Origin: Hyphomonas sp. UBA5111
GTDB lineage: Bacteria > Pseudomonadota > Alphaproteobacteria > Caulobacterales > Hyphomonadaceae
Reading direction: 5' to 3'
Assembly: GCA_002414505.1 (NCBI GenBank)
Contig: DHZF01000157.1
Span: 305-54,665 of the forward strand
Length of the DNA stretch: 54,361 bases
In this document: one piece after another, positions 27,358 through 36,288 of the stretch
How positions within the stretch are numbered: position 1 is the stretch's first letter
Layout of the letters: every line of letters starts with the position of its first letter
The notes under the pieces: model-generated
Told to the model about the DNA's origin: nothing
Seen by the model: only the letters and a program-made list of their open reading frames with translations
Databases searched by the model: none
Made by a program: the position numbers and the translations under genes

Positions 27358-27378
27358 CCCGTCACCCTAGCTGACGGG
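27358..27378 (+). terminator. Perfect 7-bp hairpin after the rhodanese gene
   Basis: CCCGTCA at 27358-27364 pairs with TGACGGG at 27372-27378 around a seven-base loop. There is no T-run. It sits between the rhodanese and GDT1 genes and may end the rhodanese transcript. Confidence 0.45.
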
Positions 27379-27409
27379 ATCAATCACGCCATTAGGAAAC
27401 AAGCGTAAA

Positions 27410-27688
27410 ATGACAGCCTTCTTCACAGTGTTTGTAACCGTTTTCTTGGCTGAGCTGGGAGACAAGACCCAGCTGGCGACATTGCTATTTGCATCGGACG
27501 GCGATCGGAACAAATGGTTTGTGTTCTTTGCCGCCACTGCCGCATTGACCGCTTCTACGGCGATCGCCGTCATGTTAGGAGCCGCCGCAGAGCGCTGGCT
27601 AAGCATGCTGCCATTGAAGATGATTGCAGGCTTGGGATTTGTCGCGATCGGCGCCTGGATGATCCTCGGTCACTTTCAGCGCGCGTGA
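27410..27688 (+). CDS. Half-size GDT1/TMEM165 (UPF0016) protein
   Basis: A 92-residue membrane protein with three helices, equal to one repeat of the GDT1/UPF0016 cation exchangers (Mn2+/Ca2+). The signature ELGDKTQLAT is at residues 13-22. Full-length relatives have two such repeats in opposite orientation; single-repeat versions must dimerise or pair with a second half, and no second half is encoded next door. The following DNA to 27817 holds no continuation of the family. Confidence 0.82.
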   Translation: MTAFFTVFVTVFLAELGDKTQLATLLFASDGDRNKWFVFFAATAALTASTAIAVMLGAAAERWLSMLPLKMIAGLGFVAIGAWMILGHFQRA

Positions 27689-27817
27689 AAACGCGATTGC
27701 TGACCAAGCAAAGAACGCCACGGATTTTAGCGCGAGCATATGGTTTCGTACTCGATCCGGAAAATGTGAGACTTCCCATTTCGCACTCACTTCAAATGCT
27801 GATGCGCACCCTGAGGT

Positions 27818-28708
27818 TCAGTCTAAATAGAGCTTGCCGTTGCGTTCTATCAGTCGCGGTGCCTGCGCTAGGTCATTGCACTTTGCGCCGATGTTTTGAC
27901 CCGTGGCAACATCAAACCTGTAACCGTGCCATGGGCAGGTGATGTTGCCGTGTTCATCAAGTTTGGCCTCATTTAGGGGGCCGAGCATGTGAGGGCAGAT
28001 GGCGCTATGAACGATCCACTCATCGCGCCATCGCCGCACACAGAAACGACCGGCTTGTGTCTCAACCAAATGAGTTCCGAGCGGGTCCAGCTCAGATACA
28101 TCCCCCACCAAAACAGACGCTAAACCTGGCGGTTCATCGCGCCGCGCCATCCGATCATCCAACGCAGATTGTCGCCCTGACATTAAGCCAAGGTCTTCAT
28201 CGTACAAAACGCGATACTGATCTGTCAGATAGTTCAGAACGAAGTCGGCAACGGATTTGTCCGCAGGCGCTTCGGGTAAATAGAACCGGACATCGACTTC
28301 TATCTCATCGCCAGAGAGTTCTGTCGCCTGCGTATGGATTTCGGTCCCTGTTCCCATTCCGGAAAACACCGTGGATACCCAATAGTGTCTGGTCTCATCA
28401 ATGATGAGGTCCAAAAGCTGATAATCACCGCCGCCAGGAAGTCCGATCTTTGCGCGCCACCCCCAGGGGCCCTTGCTGATCAGATCGATCGACGCGAATG
28501 ACGAGGCGTGAACATAAGGAAGATGCTCCCAATCATGCGCATTCTCCATCATTCGGGCCATATTCACCGGCAGACGGCGCACATAGTTTCCGAGAAAGTG
28601 GAGGTCCGCGACACGGTCATAGCTCACGCTGTTCGGGCGAGACGCACATAGATCTTTTTCGGTTTCTGTGAGCATGGCAACGGGCCTTCTGAATAGGTGT
28701 TCGGACAA
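27818..28708 (-). CDS. Rieske oxygenase-like protein with swapped domain order
   Basis: A 296-residue protein in which a catalytic-like domain comes first and a Rieske domain last. Residues 59-67 read DWEHLPYVH, matching the D-x2-H-x4-H mononuclear iron motif of Rieske oxygenases. Residues 238-261 hold CPH, 17 residues, then CPWH, the exact C-x-H-x17-C-x2-H [2Fe-2S] motif. In ordinary ring-hydroxylating oxygenases the Rieske domain is N-terminal. It is the last gene of the arginine deiminase operon, 12 bases after the thioesterase. The substrate is unknown, and a reductase partner is not visible in the window. Confidence 0.8.
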   Translation of the reverse strand: MSEHLFRRPVAMLTETEKDLCASRPNSVSYDRVADLHFLGNYVRRLPVNMARMMENAHDWEHLPYVHASSFASIDLISKGPWGWRAKIGLPGGGDYQLLDLIIDETRHYWVSTVFSGMGTGTEIHTQATELSGDEIEVDVRFYLPEAPADKSVADFVLNYLTDQYRVLYDEDLGLMSGRQSALDDRMARRDEPPGLASVLVGDVSELDPLGTHLVETQAGRFCVRRWRDEWIVHSAICPHMLGPLNEAKLDEHGNITCPWHGYRFDVATGQNIGAKCNDLAQAPRLIERNGKLYLD

Positions 28709-28720
28709 TCGATAGTGTTC

Positions 28721-29245
28721 CTAAAACAGGAGTCTAGAGCGCAGATCAGCATCTGCTAAGAGCTGGCGTTCTACATGTTGATCAACCCGATATTGGTCGC
28801 GGAAAATATCTGGCATGCGAACCGGTCTACCCGTGGAGAGCGCGATGCAGGCATAATTGGATGCGCCCAGCAAAAGCGTCGTGTCATCAGAACGCCGCAG
28901 GATCTGAAACGCGCGGCTGGCTCTTAATCGTCCATCGTTTTGTGTCACCCAGTTGGCAATAATGACCTCATCGCCGAGGCGCGCGGGATGCTGATAGAGC
29001 AATTTTGTTTCCCGAACCGCCATTCCGCGGTCGAGCGTGACACACGCCTCCGCGGGCAGCCCCACTGCAGCCGAGTGCGCCGCCGCGCAGTCATTCATCC
29101 ATTTCAGGTACACCGCATTATTGACGTGATTGAAGGCGTCAATATCAGCATCCGAGGCGGTTACTTCTATCGCGAACGCCTCCGGAAGCAGAAGCTTTGG
29201 CAGCGCGCCGCGAACAGATTTTGTAACGACATCCGAACGCATCAC
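28721..29245 (-). CDS. Acyl-CoA thioesterase, 4HBT hotdog family
   Basis: A 174-residue hotdog protein of the 4-hydroxybenzoyl-CoA thioesterase/YbgC type. [23 protein letters not shown] carries the family's active-site helix start (D-x-x-x-H-V-N-N). It overlaps the carbamate kinase stop by four bases, so it is translationally coupled into the arginine operon even though thioester hydrolysis has no obvious part in arginine breakdown. It may act with the Rieske protein encoded next. Confidence 0.83.
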   Translation of the reverse strand: MMRSDVVTKSVRGALPKLLLPEAFAIEVTASDADIDAFNHVNNAVYLKWMNDCAAAHSAAVGLPAEACVTLDRGMAVRETKLLYQHPARLGDEVIIANWVTQNDGRLRASRAFQILRRSDDTTLLLGASNYACIALSTGRPVRMPDIFRDQYRVDQHVERQLLADADLRSRLLF

Positions 29246-30177
29246 TCAGACACTTCGCTGATGCCATGGATTGACTTGCTAACAATCGTGCCAGCTGCGC
29301 CGGCAACGATCGCTTCGATATCTTTTAGCGCCCCTATTGCTGCTCTGGCGCCGGTTTGGCGCGCAAAAGAGCTTGCTGCGGTGACCTTCGGCCCCATCGA
29401 TCCCGCAGGAAACTCATAGGCGTTAAGTGCATCGGGCGAAGCTTCAAGAATGCGCCGCTGCGAAGACTTGCCCCAGTCGGTGTAAACCCCATCGACATCT
29501 GTCGCCATCACGAACAGATCAGCGCCCAGCTCGCGCGCCAGCAACTCGCTGGCAAAGTCCTTATCAATCACAGCCTCGATCCCCTGAAGAGCGCCTGTGC
29601 CGGTGCGCTGCGTCGGGATTCCACCGCCGCCCGCACAAATGACCACCGCCCCGCGATCCAGCACCCATCGAATAGGTTCAAGCTCGAGAATTCGCCGCGG
29701 CGCCGGCGATGGCACAACGCGGCGCCAATCCTTGCCATCGGCTTTCACGGACCAACCCTTCTGTGCCGCCAGACGCTCCGCTTCGTCCCGGGAATAGATG
29801 GGTCCAACAAACTTGCTCGGGCTTTCGAAGGCTGGATCAGAGGCGTCAACTTCAATCATTGTCAGCAGCGTGGCGACTTCTTTGCGCTCTGGCAGCAAAT
29901 TGCGCAGTTCACGCTCGATGACATATCCGATCATACCTTCCGTCTCAGCCCCGAGCACATCCAGAGGAAAGGCTTCATCCGGTTTGTAGGCCGCGCCTTG
30001 CAGGGCCAACAGGCCGACCTGAGGGCCATTGCCATGAGAGATAATGAGCTCATGGTCACGTGCCAGAGGCGCTAACGCGCTTGCCGCAATCTTTACATTT
30101 GCGCGCTGGTTGGCGACGGTCAGGGGTTCGCCGCGTTTCAGCAGCGCATTTCCACCAAGAGCAACGACAATTCGCAT
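29242..30177 (-). CDS. arcC: Carbamate kinase
   Basis: A 311-residue carbamate kinase that makes ATP from carbamoyl phosphate and ADP, the last step of the arginine deiminase pathway. Family motifs are clear: [15 protein letters not shown] at the start, [11 protein letters not shown] near residue 49, [12 protein letters not shown] near 180 and [15 protein letters not shown]. Length is normal. It lies four bases after the ornithine carbamoyltransferase gene and overlaps the thioesterase gene. With arcA and arcB it gives one ATP per arginine without respiration. Confidence 0.93.
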   Translation of the reverse strand: MRIVVALGGNALLKRGEPLTVANQRANVKIAASALAPLARDHELIISHGNGPQVGLLALQGAAYKPDEAFPLDVLGAETEGMIGYVIERELRNLLPERKEVATLLTMIEVDASDPAFESPSKFVGPIYSRDEAERLAAQKGWSVKADGKDWRRVVPSPAPRRILELEPIRWVLDRGAVVICAGGGGIPTQRTGTGALQGIEAVIDKDFASELLARELGADLFVMATDVDGVYTDWGKSSQRRILEASPDALNAYEFPAGSMGPKVTAASSFARQTGARAAIGALKDIEAIVAGAAGTIVSKSIHGISEVSE

Positions 30178-30180
30178 TGC

Positions 30181-31185
30181 CTAACCTCCCAGCGTCGCGA
30201 CGAGTATCGCCTTGATCGTGTGTAGCCGGTTCTCTGCCTGCTCGAATTGAATGCCGGCAGGCGATTCAAAAACCGCTTCCGTCACCTCCATTTCTGCGAT
30301 TCCGAATTTGCTGAGCATCTCGCGGCCAACTTCGGTTTCGGCATTATGAAAAGCTGGAAGACAGTGCATGAATTTGGTGGTCGCCTTACCCGTCGCCGCC
30401 ATCAAATCAGTATTGACCTGATAGGGCTTGAGCAGTTTTATCCGCTCTTGCCAAACACTGTCCGGTTCGCCCATCGAGACCCAGACATCGGTGTTTATGA
30501 AATCACACCCTTTCACCGCCTCTTGAGCATCTTCGGTTAGCGTCAGCCGCGCGCCCGACGAAGCGGCCAGAGCTTTTGCCGCGCTCAAATATTCCTCGCC
30601 AGGCCAGTTCTCACGCGGCGCGCCGATACGGACATCCATGCCCATCAGGCAGCCTGCGACCATCAAGGAATGACCCATATTGCTTCGGGCGTCGCCGACA
30701 AAAGCGTAAGAGATATCGGTGAGCGGTTTGTCAGCATGCTCGCGCATCGTCATCAGATCAGCCAGCATTTGGGTCGGGTGCCATTCGTCGGTCAGGCCAT
30801 TAAACACCGGCACGCCCGAATACTCTGCCAGCGTCTCGACAATGTCTTGCGAGAACCCGCGATATTCGATGGCGTCATACATGTGCCCGAGCACGCGAGC
30901 TGTATCCTTGATCGATTCCTTTTTGCCAATGTGCGACCCCGACGGCCCAAGGTAGGTGACCCCTGCCCCCTGATCCATAGACGCGACCTCGAAGGCGCAC
31001 ATGGTGCGCGTCGAAGCCTTCTCGAAGATCAGGCAGATGTTTTTGCCCTTCAGGCTTTGATGCTCAATGCCCGAATATTTCGCCCGCTTCAGATCCCGCG
31101 AAAGATCCAGCAAATAGCGTACGGCGCGTTGATCAAAGTCGAGCAGTTTCAGGAAACTGCGCCCTTGAAGATTATAAGCCATCAT
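30181..31185 (-). CDS. arcB: Ornithine carbamoyltransferase, catabolic
   Basis: A 334-residue carbamoyltransferase. Carbamoyl phosphate and ornithine site motifs are present: [11 protein letters not shown] (STRT), [11 protein letters not shown] and [10 protein letters not shown] (HCLP), plus [12 protein letters not shown]. Position between arcA and arcC indicates the catabolic direction, splitting citrulline to ornithine and carbamoyl phosphate, rather than biosynthetic ArgF. Two adjacent ATG codons begin the frame; the first at 31185 is used here. Confidence 0.92.
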   Translation of the reverse strand: MMAYNLQGRSFLKLLDFDQRAVRYLLDLSRDLKRAKYSGIEHQSLKGKNICLIFEKASTRTMCAFEVASMDQGAGVTYLGPSGSHIGKKESIKDTARVLGHMYDAIEYRGFSQDIVETLAEYSGVPVFNGLTDEWHPTQMLADLMTMREHADKPLTDISYAFVGDARSNMGHSLMVAGCLMGMDVRIGAPRENWPGEEYLSAAKALAASSGARLTLTEDAQEAVKGCDFINTDVWVSMGEPDSVWQERIKLLKPYQVNTDLMAATGKATTKFMHCLPAFHNAETEVGREMLSKFGIAEMEVTEAVFESPAGIQFEQAENRLHTIKAILVATLGG

Positions 31186-31221
31186 ATGTCCTTGTTTAAA
31201 TTTGGGTTCAGCAATTGAACT

Positions 31222-32451
31222 CTAAAAATCGACTGGGTCGCGCCAGACCGGACAGGTCATGCAATGACCGCCGCCCCGGCCGCGCCCAAGCTCAGACCCC
31301 CGGATTGTGATCACTTCGATACCGGCTTTGCGCAGCAACGTGTTGGTCGAGGTGTTGCGGTCATAAGCGACAACCACGCCAGGCTCGAGGGCGACGACAT
31401 TGTTGCCATCATCCCATTGCTCTCGCTCCTGATTGTAGGCATCCCCGCCAGTCTGAACGATATTGAGTTTTTTGAGCCCTAAAGCCTCGGCCGCAATCGC
31501 AAACAGGTGCCGCGTTTCTTGCTCGACACAGACACGATCAGGCTTGTCGCAAGGGCGTAGCGTATAGCATTGAATCTGATCGCAGACCTCGACAAAAGCG
31601 GTGGCGACATCGCGGTCGCAGTGAGAGAAAACCGTATCGAGATGCATGGCGCTGCGGGCTCGCGGCATTTGGCAAGCAATGACCTGCGTTGCCGCTTCGT
31701 TGTTAAAAAGGGCGCGCGCCACCTGCCCAACGGCCTGCGGCGAGGTGCGCTCGCCCATGCCGATCAGCACAGTGCCATTGCCCCATGGCATAACATCGCC
31801 GCCCTCCAGCGTCGCCGGGCCGTGATCGGTATCCGGATCGCCCCACCAGACTTTGAAGTCACCGCCTGAAAAGGCAGGGTGAAATTTATAGACAGCGGCC
31901 ACCAGCAGGGTTTCCGGCCGTCTGGCTGGCCAGAACATCGGATTTAACGTCAGGCCATTGCCGATCCAGCAACTATTATCGCGCGGAAACTGCGTATTAG
32001 GGAGCGGCGGAATCACAAAACCATCGGGCCCCAAATAGCTGCCAAACATGTCTTTGGCCTTAAACGGCAGATCATGAACTGCGATCCCGCCGACCAGAAA
32101 CACCGCCAATTGATAGGGGGCGAGCTCAGACAGCCAGGCCCGCAAATCCTCAAGCATGCCAACGCCAACCTGGTCTTCGGTAATCCGCCGATCGAGGATC
32201 CATTCGCGCGCTTCCGGCATCGCGACAATCTCACTCAGCAGATCGTGAAACTCATAGACTTCAACCCCGCGATTGCTCATCTTCATGCGAAAATCAGCAT
32301 GATCGGTCTTCGCCTCCTGAACCCAGAGGACGTCATCATAAAGCAAAGCGTCGGCATTGGCCGGCGTCAGCCTCGAATGCGCAAGGCCGGGCTGGCAGGT
32401 AATGACTTTGCGCAGTTTTCCGATTTCGGAATGTACACCGAAGCCTGTCAT
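31222..32451 (-). CDS. arcA: Arginine deiminase
   Basis: A 409-residue arginine deiminase converting arginine to citrulline and ammonia. Catalytic motifs are complete: [47 protein letters not shown] with the catalytic His, and the C-terminal [13 protein letters not shown] with the nucleophilic Cys. I chose ATG 32451 because AAAGGA lies just upstream and the protein then starts [16 protein letters not shown], as relatives do; the longer frame to 32538 runs into the carrier gene. Confidence 0.94.
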   Translation of the reverse strand: MTGFGVHSEIGKLRKVITCQPGLAHSRLTPANADALLYDDVLWVQEAKTDHADFRMKMSNRGVEVYEFHDLLSEIVAMPEAREWILDRRITEDQVGVGMLEDLRAWLSELAPYQLAVFLVGGIAVHDLPFKAKDMFGSYLGPDGFVIPPLPNTQFPRDNSCWIGNGLTLNPMFWPARRPETLLVAAVYKFHPAFSGGDFKVWWGDPDTDHGPATLEGGDVMPWGNGTVLIGMGERTSPQAVGQVARALFNNEAATQVIACQMPRARSAMHLDTVFSHCDRDVATAFVEVCDQIQCYTLRPCDKPDRVCVEQETRHLFAIAAEALGLKKLNIVQTGGDAYNQEREQWDDGNNVVALEPGVVVAYDRNTSTNTLLRKAGIEVITIRGSELGRGRGGGHCMTCPVWRDPVDF

Positions 32452-32518
32452 GAGAAGTGTCCTTTCACGGGCGGTTTGAGATGAAGCGTGGCTTGCAATG
32501 GAATTGGCGCCGCCACGC

Positions 32519-33964
32519 TCAGTTGAGCAGGGTCGCAATACTGAGCGACCCCATGATCAGAATGACGAGCACGAGCAGAAGCGGCCACATGAAGCGCAGC
32601 CAGCGCTGATACGGCACCCCGCCAATCGCAAGGGCACCCATGACAACGGCAAAGGTCGGATTGATTAGGTTCACAAGCCCATTGGCCGATTGATAGGCAG
32701 TGACAACAAGCGAGCGGTCGACATCAGAAAAATCAGCAAGCGGGGCCATGATCGGCATACTCAAAACCGCGAGTCCGGAAGATGAGGGCACCAGGAAAGA
32801 GAGACCGAGCTCAATTCCAAACATAGTATTGATGAAGCCGATCGGGCCAAGCCCGCTCAGGGCGCCTTCGCCCGCATGCAGGATCGTATCGGTCATCTTA
32901 CCGGCATCCATGATCACGACGATCCCGCGCGCGATGCCAATGATAAGAGCGACGCCGAGCAGATCTTTTGCACCTGCCATGAATGCGTCGATGAAGCCTT
33001 CCTCTCCCATCCAGCCGGCAACGCCAACAAGGATGGAAGCGGCAATAAACAGTGCAGACATCTTGTCCATCCACCAGCCTTGTGAAGAGACACCCCAAAT
33101 CATGATGGCAAAGGTCGCAGCAAATATGATCAGGGTCAGAATTTGTGATCTTGAAAGCGGCGCATTCGGATCGTGACCATCGCCCTTGAACCGGCCAGCG
33201 ATTTCATCTGACTTGTCGGCAATGATCGATTTCGAGGGGTTCGCTCTCACCTTAAGTGCGTAGCGCATCACATAGGCCGAACATATCGCCCAGCCGGTCA
33301 CGAGAATGAAGAGCCGCAAGCCCAGGCCGTCGGTAAACGGAACCCCGGCGGCGTTAGAAGCGATGACGGTTGCGAACGGATTAATCGTCGACCCGAGGAC
33401 GCCGACCCCAGCCCCAAGAAGGATCACCGCGACAGCGACGACCGCGTCAAACCGCGCCGCAAGCATGACCGGGATCAGGAGCCCGTAGAAGGCAAGCGAT
33501 TCCTCGGCCATGCCATAGGTCGTACCGCCTGCGGCGAAGAAGGCCATCAGGATCGGGATCATCCAGATCTCCCGTCCTTTCAAGGCCGACATGGCGCGCT
33601 CGATCGCGTGATCAATGGCACCGGTTCGGGTTACGACGCCGAGAAAACCACCAATGATGATAACGAAGAGCGCGACATCGATCGCCTGCGCTTCATAGCT
33701 ATCTGGATTATAGAACCCGCCAATCGGAGCGAGAAAAATATCGACAAGGCCTTGCGGGTTCGCGTCGACAGTTTCGTATGTTCCAGGGACCGGGACTTCG
33801 CGGCCAAGCTCAGTGTTTTCAACACGCTCATATTGCCCGGCCGGAACAAACCAGGTGCCAAGGGCCACCAAAGCGATCAGCGCGAACAGGATTGTATAAG
33901 CGGTTGGAAACTTGAAGCCCTTCGAAGAGGCTGGCGTGTCTTTCGTTTGGAGCGTATCGGACAT
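32519..33964 (-). CDS. YfcC/ArcD-type carrier, probable arginine-ornithine exchanger
   Basis: A 481-residue membrane protein of the YfcC family (C4-dicarboxylate/basic amino acid anaerobic carrier group) with about twelve helices. It opens with [29 protein letters not shown], a family hallmark, and later has [20 protein letters not shown] and [20 protein letters not shown]. Lying directly before arcA, it most likely exchanges arginine for ornithine across the inner membrane. It is not closely similar to the classical ArcD of Pseudomonas by sight. Confidence 0.88.
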   Translation of the reverse strand: MSDTLQTKDTPASSKGFKFPTAYTILFALIALVALGTWFVPAGQYERVENTELGREVPVPGTYETVDANPQGLVDIFLAPIGGFYNPDSYEAQAIDVALFVIIIGGFLGVVTRTGAIDHAIERAMSALKGREIWMIPILMAFFAAGGTTYGMAEESLAFYGLLIPVMLAARFDAVVAVAVILLGAGVGVLGSTINPFATVIASNAAGVPFTDGLGLRLFILVTGWAICSAYVMRYALKVRANPSKSIIADKSDEIAGRFKGDGHDPNAPLSRSQILTLIIFAATFAIMIWGVSSQGWWMDKMSALFIAASILVGVAGWMGEEGFIDAFMAGAKDLLGVALIIGIARGIVVIMDAGKMTDTILHAGEGALSGLGPIGFINTMFGIELGLSFLVPSSSGLAVLSMPIMAPLADFSDVDRSLVVTAYQSANGLVNLINPTFAVVMGALAIGGVPYQRWLRFMWPLLLVLVILIMGSLSIATLLN

Positions 33965-33980
33965 GTCTTTAACCCCTCTT

Positions 33981-35375
33981 TCAGAACGCGACGGATGCGT
34001 AGAACATGATGTGAGACCAGGTCTTGTCGCCGCCGGTAAACTGTTCAGCGCCGTCGCCCGGGATCATCACAGCAGCAACGGCTGACAAGAACAGCCGGTC
34101 GGTCGCTTGCCAGTCCAAGAAAACATCAATCTCGTCGCCGAAAGCCTCATCGCTCACCCCGATCTGACCAGGTTCATCCAGTGTGAAGTTCAGCCAGGAC
34201 GCAGTCACCGACACTGAGTCGGTCAGCGTGGCGGAGCCTTTGATCATATGAGTTTTCTGGTTAGAGTTTCCGAAAATCCAATTGCCGGTAATCTCGCCCT
34301 GATACCATTGGCCATAATCGGTGAAACCATAGGCGAGCGGCACAAATTCCTCATTCTGAGGCGTTGTTGGATCGTCGCCGGTGACAACCGCATAACGATA
34401 GGTGAGTGTCGGCTCGAAGCGTAGGTCTTCCAAGGCGTAGTCGCCTTGGAGATACCAGCCATTGCCTTCATAGAAACTGGCTCCGTCCTGCAGAGCGTAT
34501 TCTCCTGATAAGGTGAAACGATCAGTGACATTGACTGCGGCGCGCACATCATAGGTTTTCAGCTCTTCGGCCGTGTTCGCCGTCACCGGGTCATCGAAAT
34601 GAGCGACCTCGATATAGGTCGCTCCAATTGAAGCGCGCTCGGAGACATCGTACTCGGCGTTAACACCGCCGACATGCGCCTTGATGCCGCCGCGGCCGGG
34701 ATTGTTGCCGAGCCAGAAGCCTTCGAGCAGAAGCTCCCCTTTCTGAAGGCGAACCAGGCCGCTGCTGCGAGAAGCAGACCGGGCGCCGAGATAGAAGCCT
34801 CCCCGATCGCCGCCATCGCGCCCACCGTCCTTGATCAGGAAACCGGTGCCGATTTCATAATCGAAGTCACCCCCGACAATTTCAAAGAAATCATCTCCGC
34901 CGAGATCGGTTTTCCATCCGACATAGAGTTTTTCGAGGGTGGCCTTGCCCGGATCGTCGATCCCTGCAGCGAAGCCGTCTGCGCTCTCACCATAAGTCTT
35001 GGTCGCGACGCCAGATATGCCAGCTGAGACCTCACCGCCCAATACATTTTTCAGGGTTAGATATAGCTGGGGCTCAATCGCGAATTCGGCCCAACTGTTG
35101 GTGTCGACGCCGATATTGGCCTCGGGCTCGCCAAACCAGGGATTACTCTGTGCGAAAGCCGCTGTGGCTGCGTCAAGACCGACATCAATCGCGACATCTT
35201 CGCTATCATAGAGATTGATCTGTGCCGCAGCTGGAATGGCTAAGATACTTATCGTGGCGACCCCAAGCAGGGCGGCCCTGGCGATACGATAGCGCGCCGG
35301 CAGCGCCAGCACGGTTTGTTTAATCTGCGAGCATGGGCGCGACAATGCCATGCGGGATACCGTTGAGCGTCTCAT
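33981..35375 (-). CDS. Outer-membrane porin-like barrel, first gene of the arc operon
   Basis: A 464-residue exported protein. The signal segment is long (basic start, hydrophobic AALLGVATISILAIPAAA, cut near residue 51). The rest is beta-rich with alternating hydrophobic and acidic residues, frequent Tyr and Trp, and a terminal IMFYASVAF ending in Phe, as in outer-membrane barrels. I do not recognise a named family; it resembles alginate-export or carbohydrate porins only in style. GGAGGA precedes the ATG at 35375. Its place first in the operon suggests it admits arginine or a related solute. Confidence 0.72.
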   Translation of the reverse strand: MRRSTVSRMALSRPCSQIKQTVLALPARYRIARAALLGVATISILAIPAAAQINLYDSEDVAIDVGLDAATAAFAQSNPWFGEPEANIGVDTNSWAEFAIEPQLYLTLKNVLGGEVSAGISGVATKTYGESADGFAAGIDDPGKATLEKLYVGWKTDLGGDDFFEIVGGDFDYEIGTGFLIKDGGRDGGDRGGFYLGARSASRSSGLVRLQKGELLLEGFWLGNNPGRGGIKAHVGGVNAEYDVSERASIGATYIEVAHFDDPVTANTAEELKTYDVRAAVNVTDRFTLSGEYALQDGASFYEGNGWYLQGDYALEDLRFEPTLTYRYAVVTGDDPTTPQNEEFVPLAYGFTDYGQWYQGEITGNWIFGNSNQKTHMIKGSATLTDSVSVTASWLNFTLDEPGQIGVSDEAFGDEIDVFLDWQATDRLFLSAVAAVMIPGDGAEQFTGGDKTWSHIMFYASVAF

Positions 35376-35450
35376 GGGCGAAATCCTCCAATGTGTTTGG
35401 GTCGAAGGCTGCCGCGAATGAGACGCAAGCAGTCTAAGAGCTGATACGGC

Positions 35451-35480
35451 TTAGACGGCGCGTTCCCTCAATCATTACAC
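35451..35480 (-). promoter_or_regulatory. ECF-type promoter of the arc operon
   Basis: Read on the minus strand: TGTAATG, 15 bases, CGTCTAA, then GCCGTATCAG. The elements lie at 35473-35479 (-35) and 35451-35457 (-10). Same elements and spacing occur at 42804-42832, 40256-40283 and 43601-43628. The CGTC -10 is typical of ECF sigma factors. It leaves a leader of about 65-70 bases before the porin ATG. Confidence 0.72.
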
Positions 35481-35559
35481 TTGACGCTGCAGAGACCTCG
35501 CGTCCCTGGCCGTTGAAACGTTCAAGACGGTCACGGCTTCGCAGCCCTAAAACCGCTCC

Positions 35560-36234
35560 ATGACAAAGTCCCCGACCCCTGATTTCACCCCTGCTCTCGG
35601 CCCTCGCGGTTCGATCGGTCTTTATGACCATGTCATCGCGCTTCTGACCCGCGAGAAACAATGGCGCGCAAAGCTATTGGCAGCGCTCGCGCCCGAAAAT
35701 GGGGAAACCATTGTCGATATTGGCGCCGGGACAGCGAGCATGGCGATCCTGATCAAAACCAAGCGCCCAGGCGTCCGCATGATCGCCCTTGATCCGGATC
35801 CGGACATTCGGCTCATCGCTGAAAAGAAAGCGGCGAAAGCTGGCACCGATTTAGAGTTTATAACTGCATTGGGGGATGCCGAAATCGATGATCAGCTTGC
35901 GCCAGGAACTGCTGACAAAGTTTTAACCAGTCTTGTTCTCCACCAATGCCCGATCCCAGTAAAAAAGAGCATTCTCGCGAGTGCCTTTCGCCTGTTGAAA
36001 CCTGGCGGCATGCTATTGATCGCGGATTATGGTCGGCAGCGTTCCGTTTTTATGAAACTCGCCTTCAATCTCGTACGTCTGACAGATGGCTTTGACGATA
36101 CGCGAGCCAATAAGGATGGCCGATTACCGGACTTCATGTTGAATGCTGGTTTCTCAAATGTCCAAGAACGCAGTGTCACGCTGACCCCCACGGGATCTAT
36201 CTCGCTTTACACAGCGACCAAGCAAGAAGCGTAA
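35560..36234 (+). CDS. Class I SAM-dependent methyltransferase
   Basis: A 224-residue methyltransferase with the SAM-binding motif IVDIGAGTASMAILI near residue 48, an acidic ALDPDPD at the end of strand 2, and a GDAEIDDQLAPG stretch. The substrate is not evident; the layout resembles UbiE/COQ5-like or arsenite-type class I enzymes without their special Cys residues. It starts divergently from the arc operon, about 185 bases from the porin start. No clear ribosome site is seen. Confidence 0.83.
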   Translation: MTKSPTPDFTPALGPRGSIGLYDHVIALLTREKQWRAKLLAALAPENGETIVDIGAGTASMAILIKTKRPGVRMIALDPDPDIRLIAEKKAAKAGTDLEFITALGDAEIDDQLAPGTADKVLTSLVLHQCPIPVKKSILASAFRLLKPGGMLLIADYGRQRSVFMKLAFNLVRLTDGFDDTRANKDGRLPDFMLNAGFSNVQERSVTLTPTGSISLYTATKQEA

Positions 36235-36288
36235 GGCGGGACAAATCGTCGAGCGACGGCGCGCTCCAAATTTGCTATTTTGAATCCC

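Noticed and set aside
35376..35559. FNR/Anr box for the arginine deiminase operon
   Set aside because: I looked for TTGAT-N4-ATCAA, the usual control of arc operons, and found none; only the ECF-type promoter fits.
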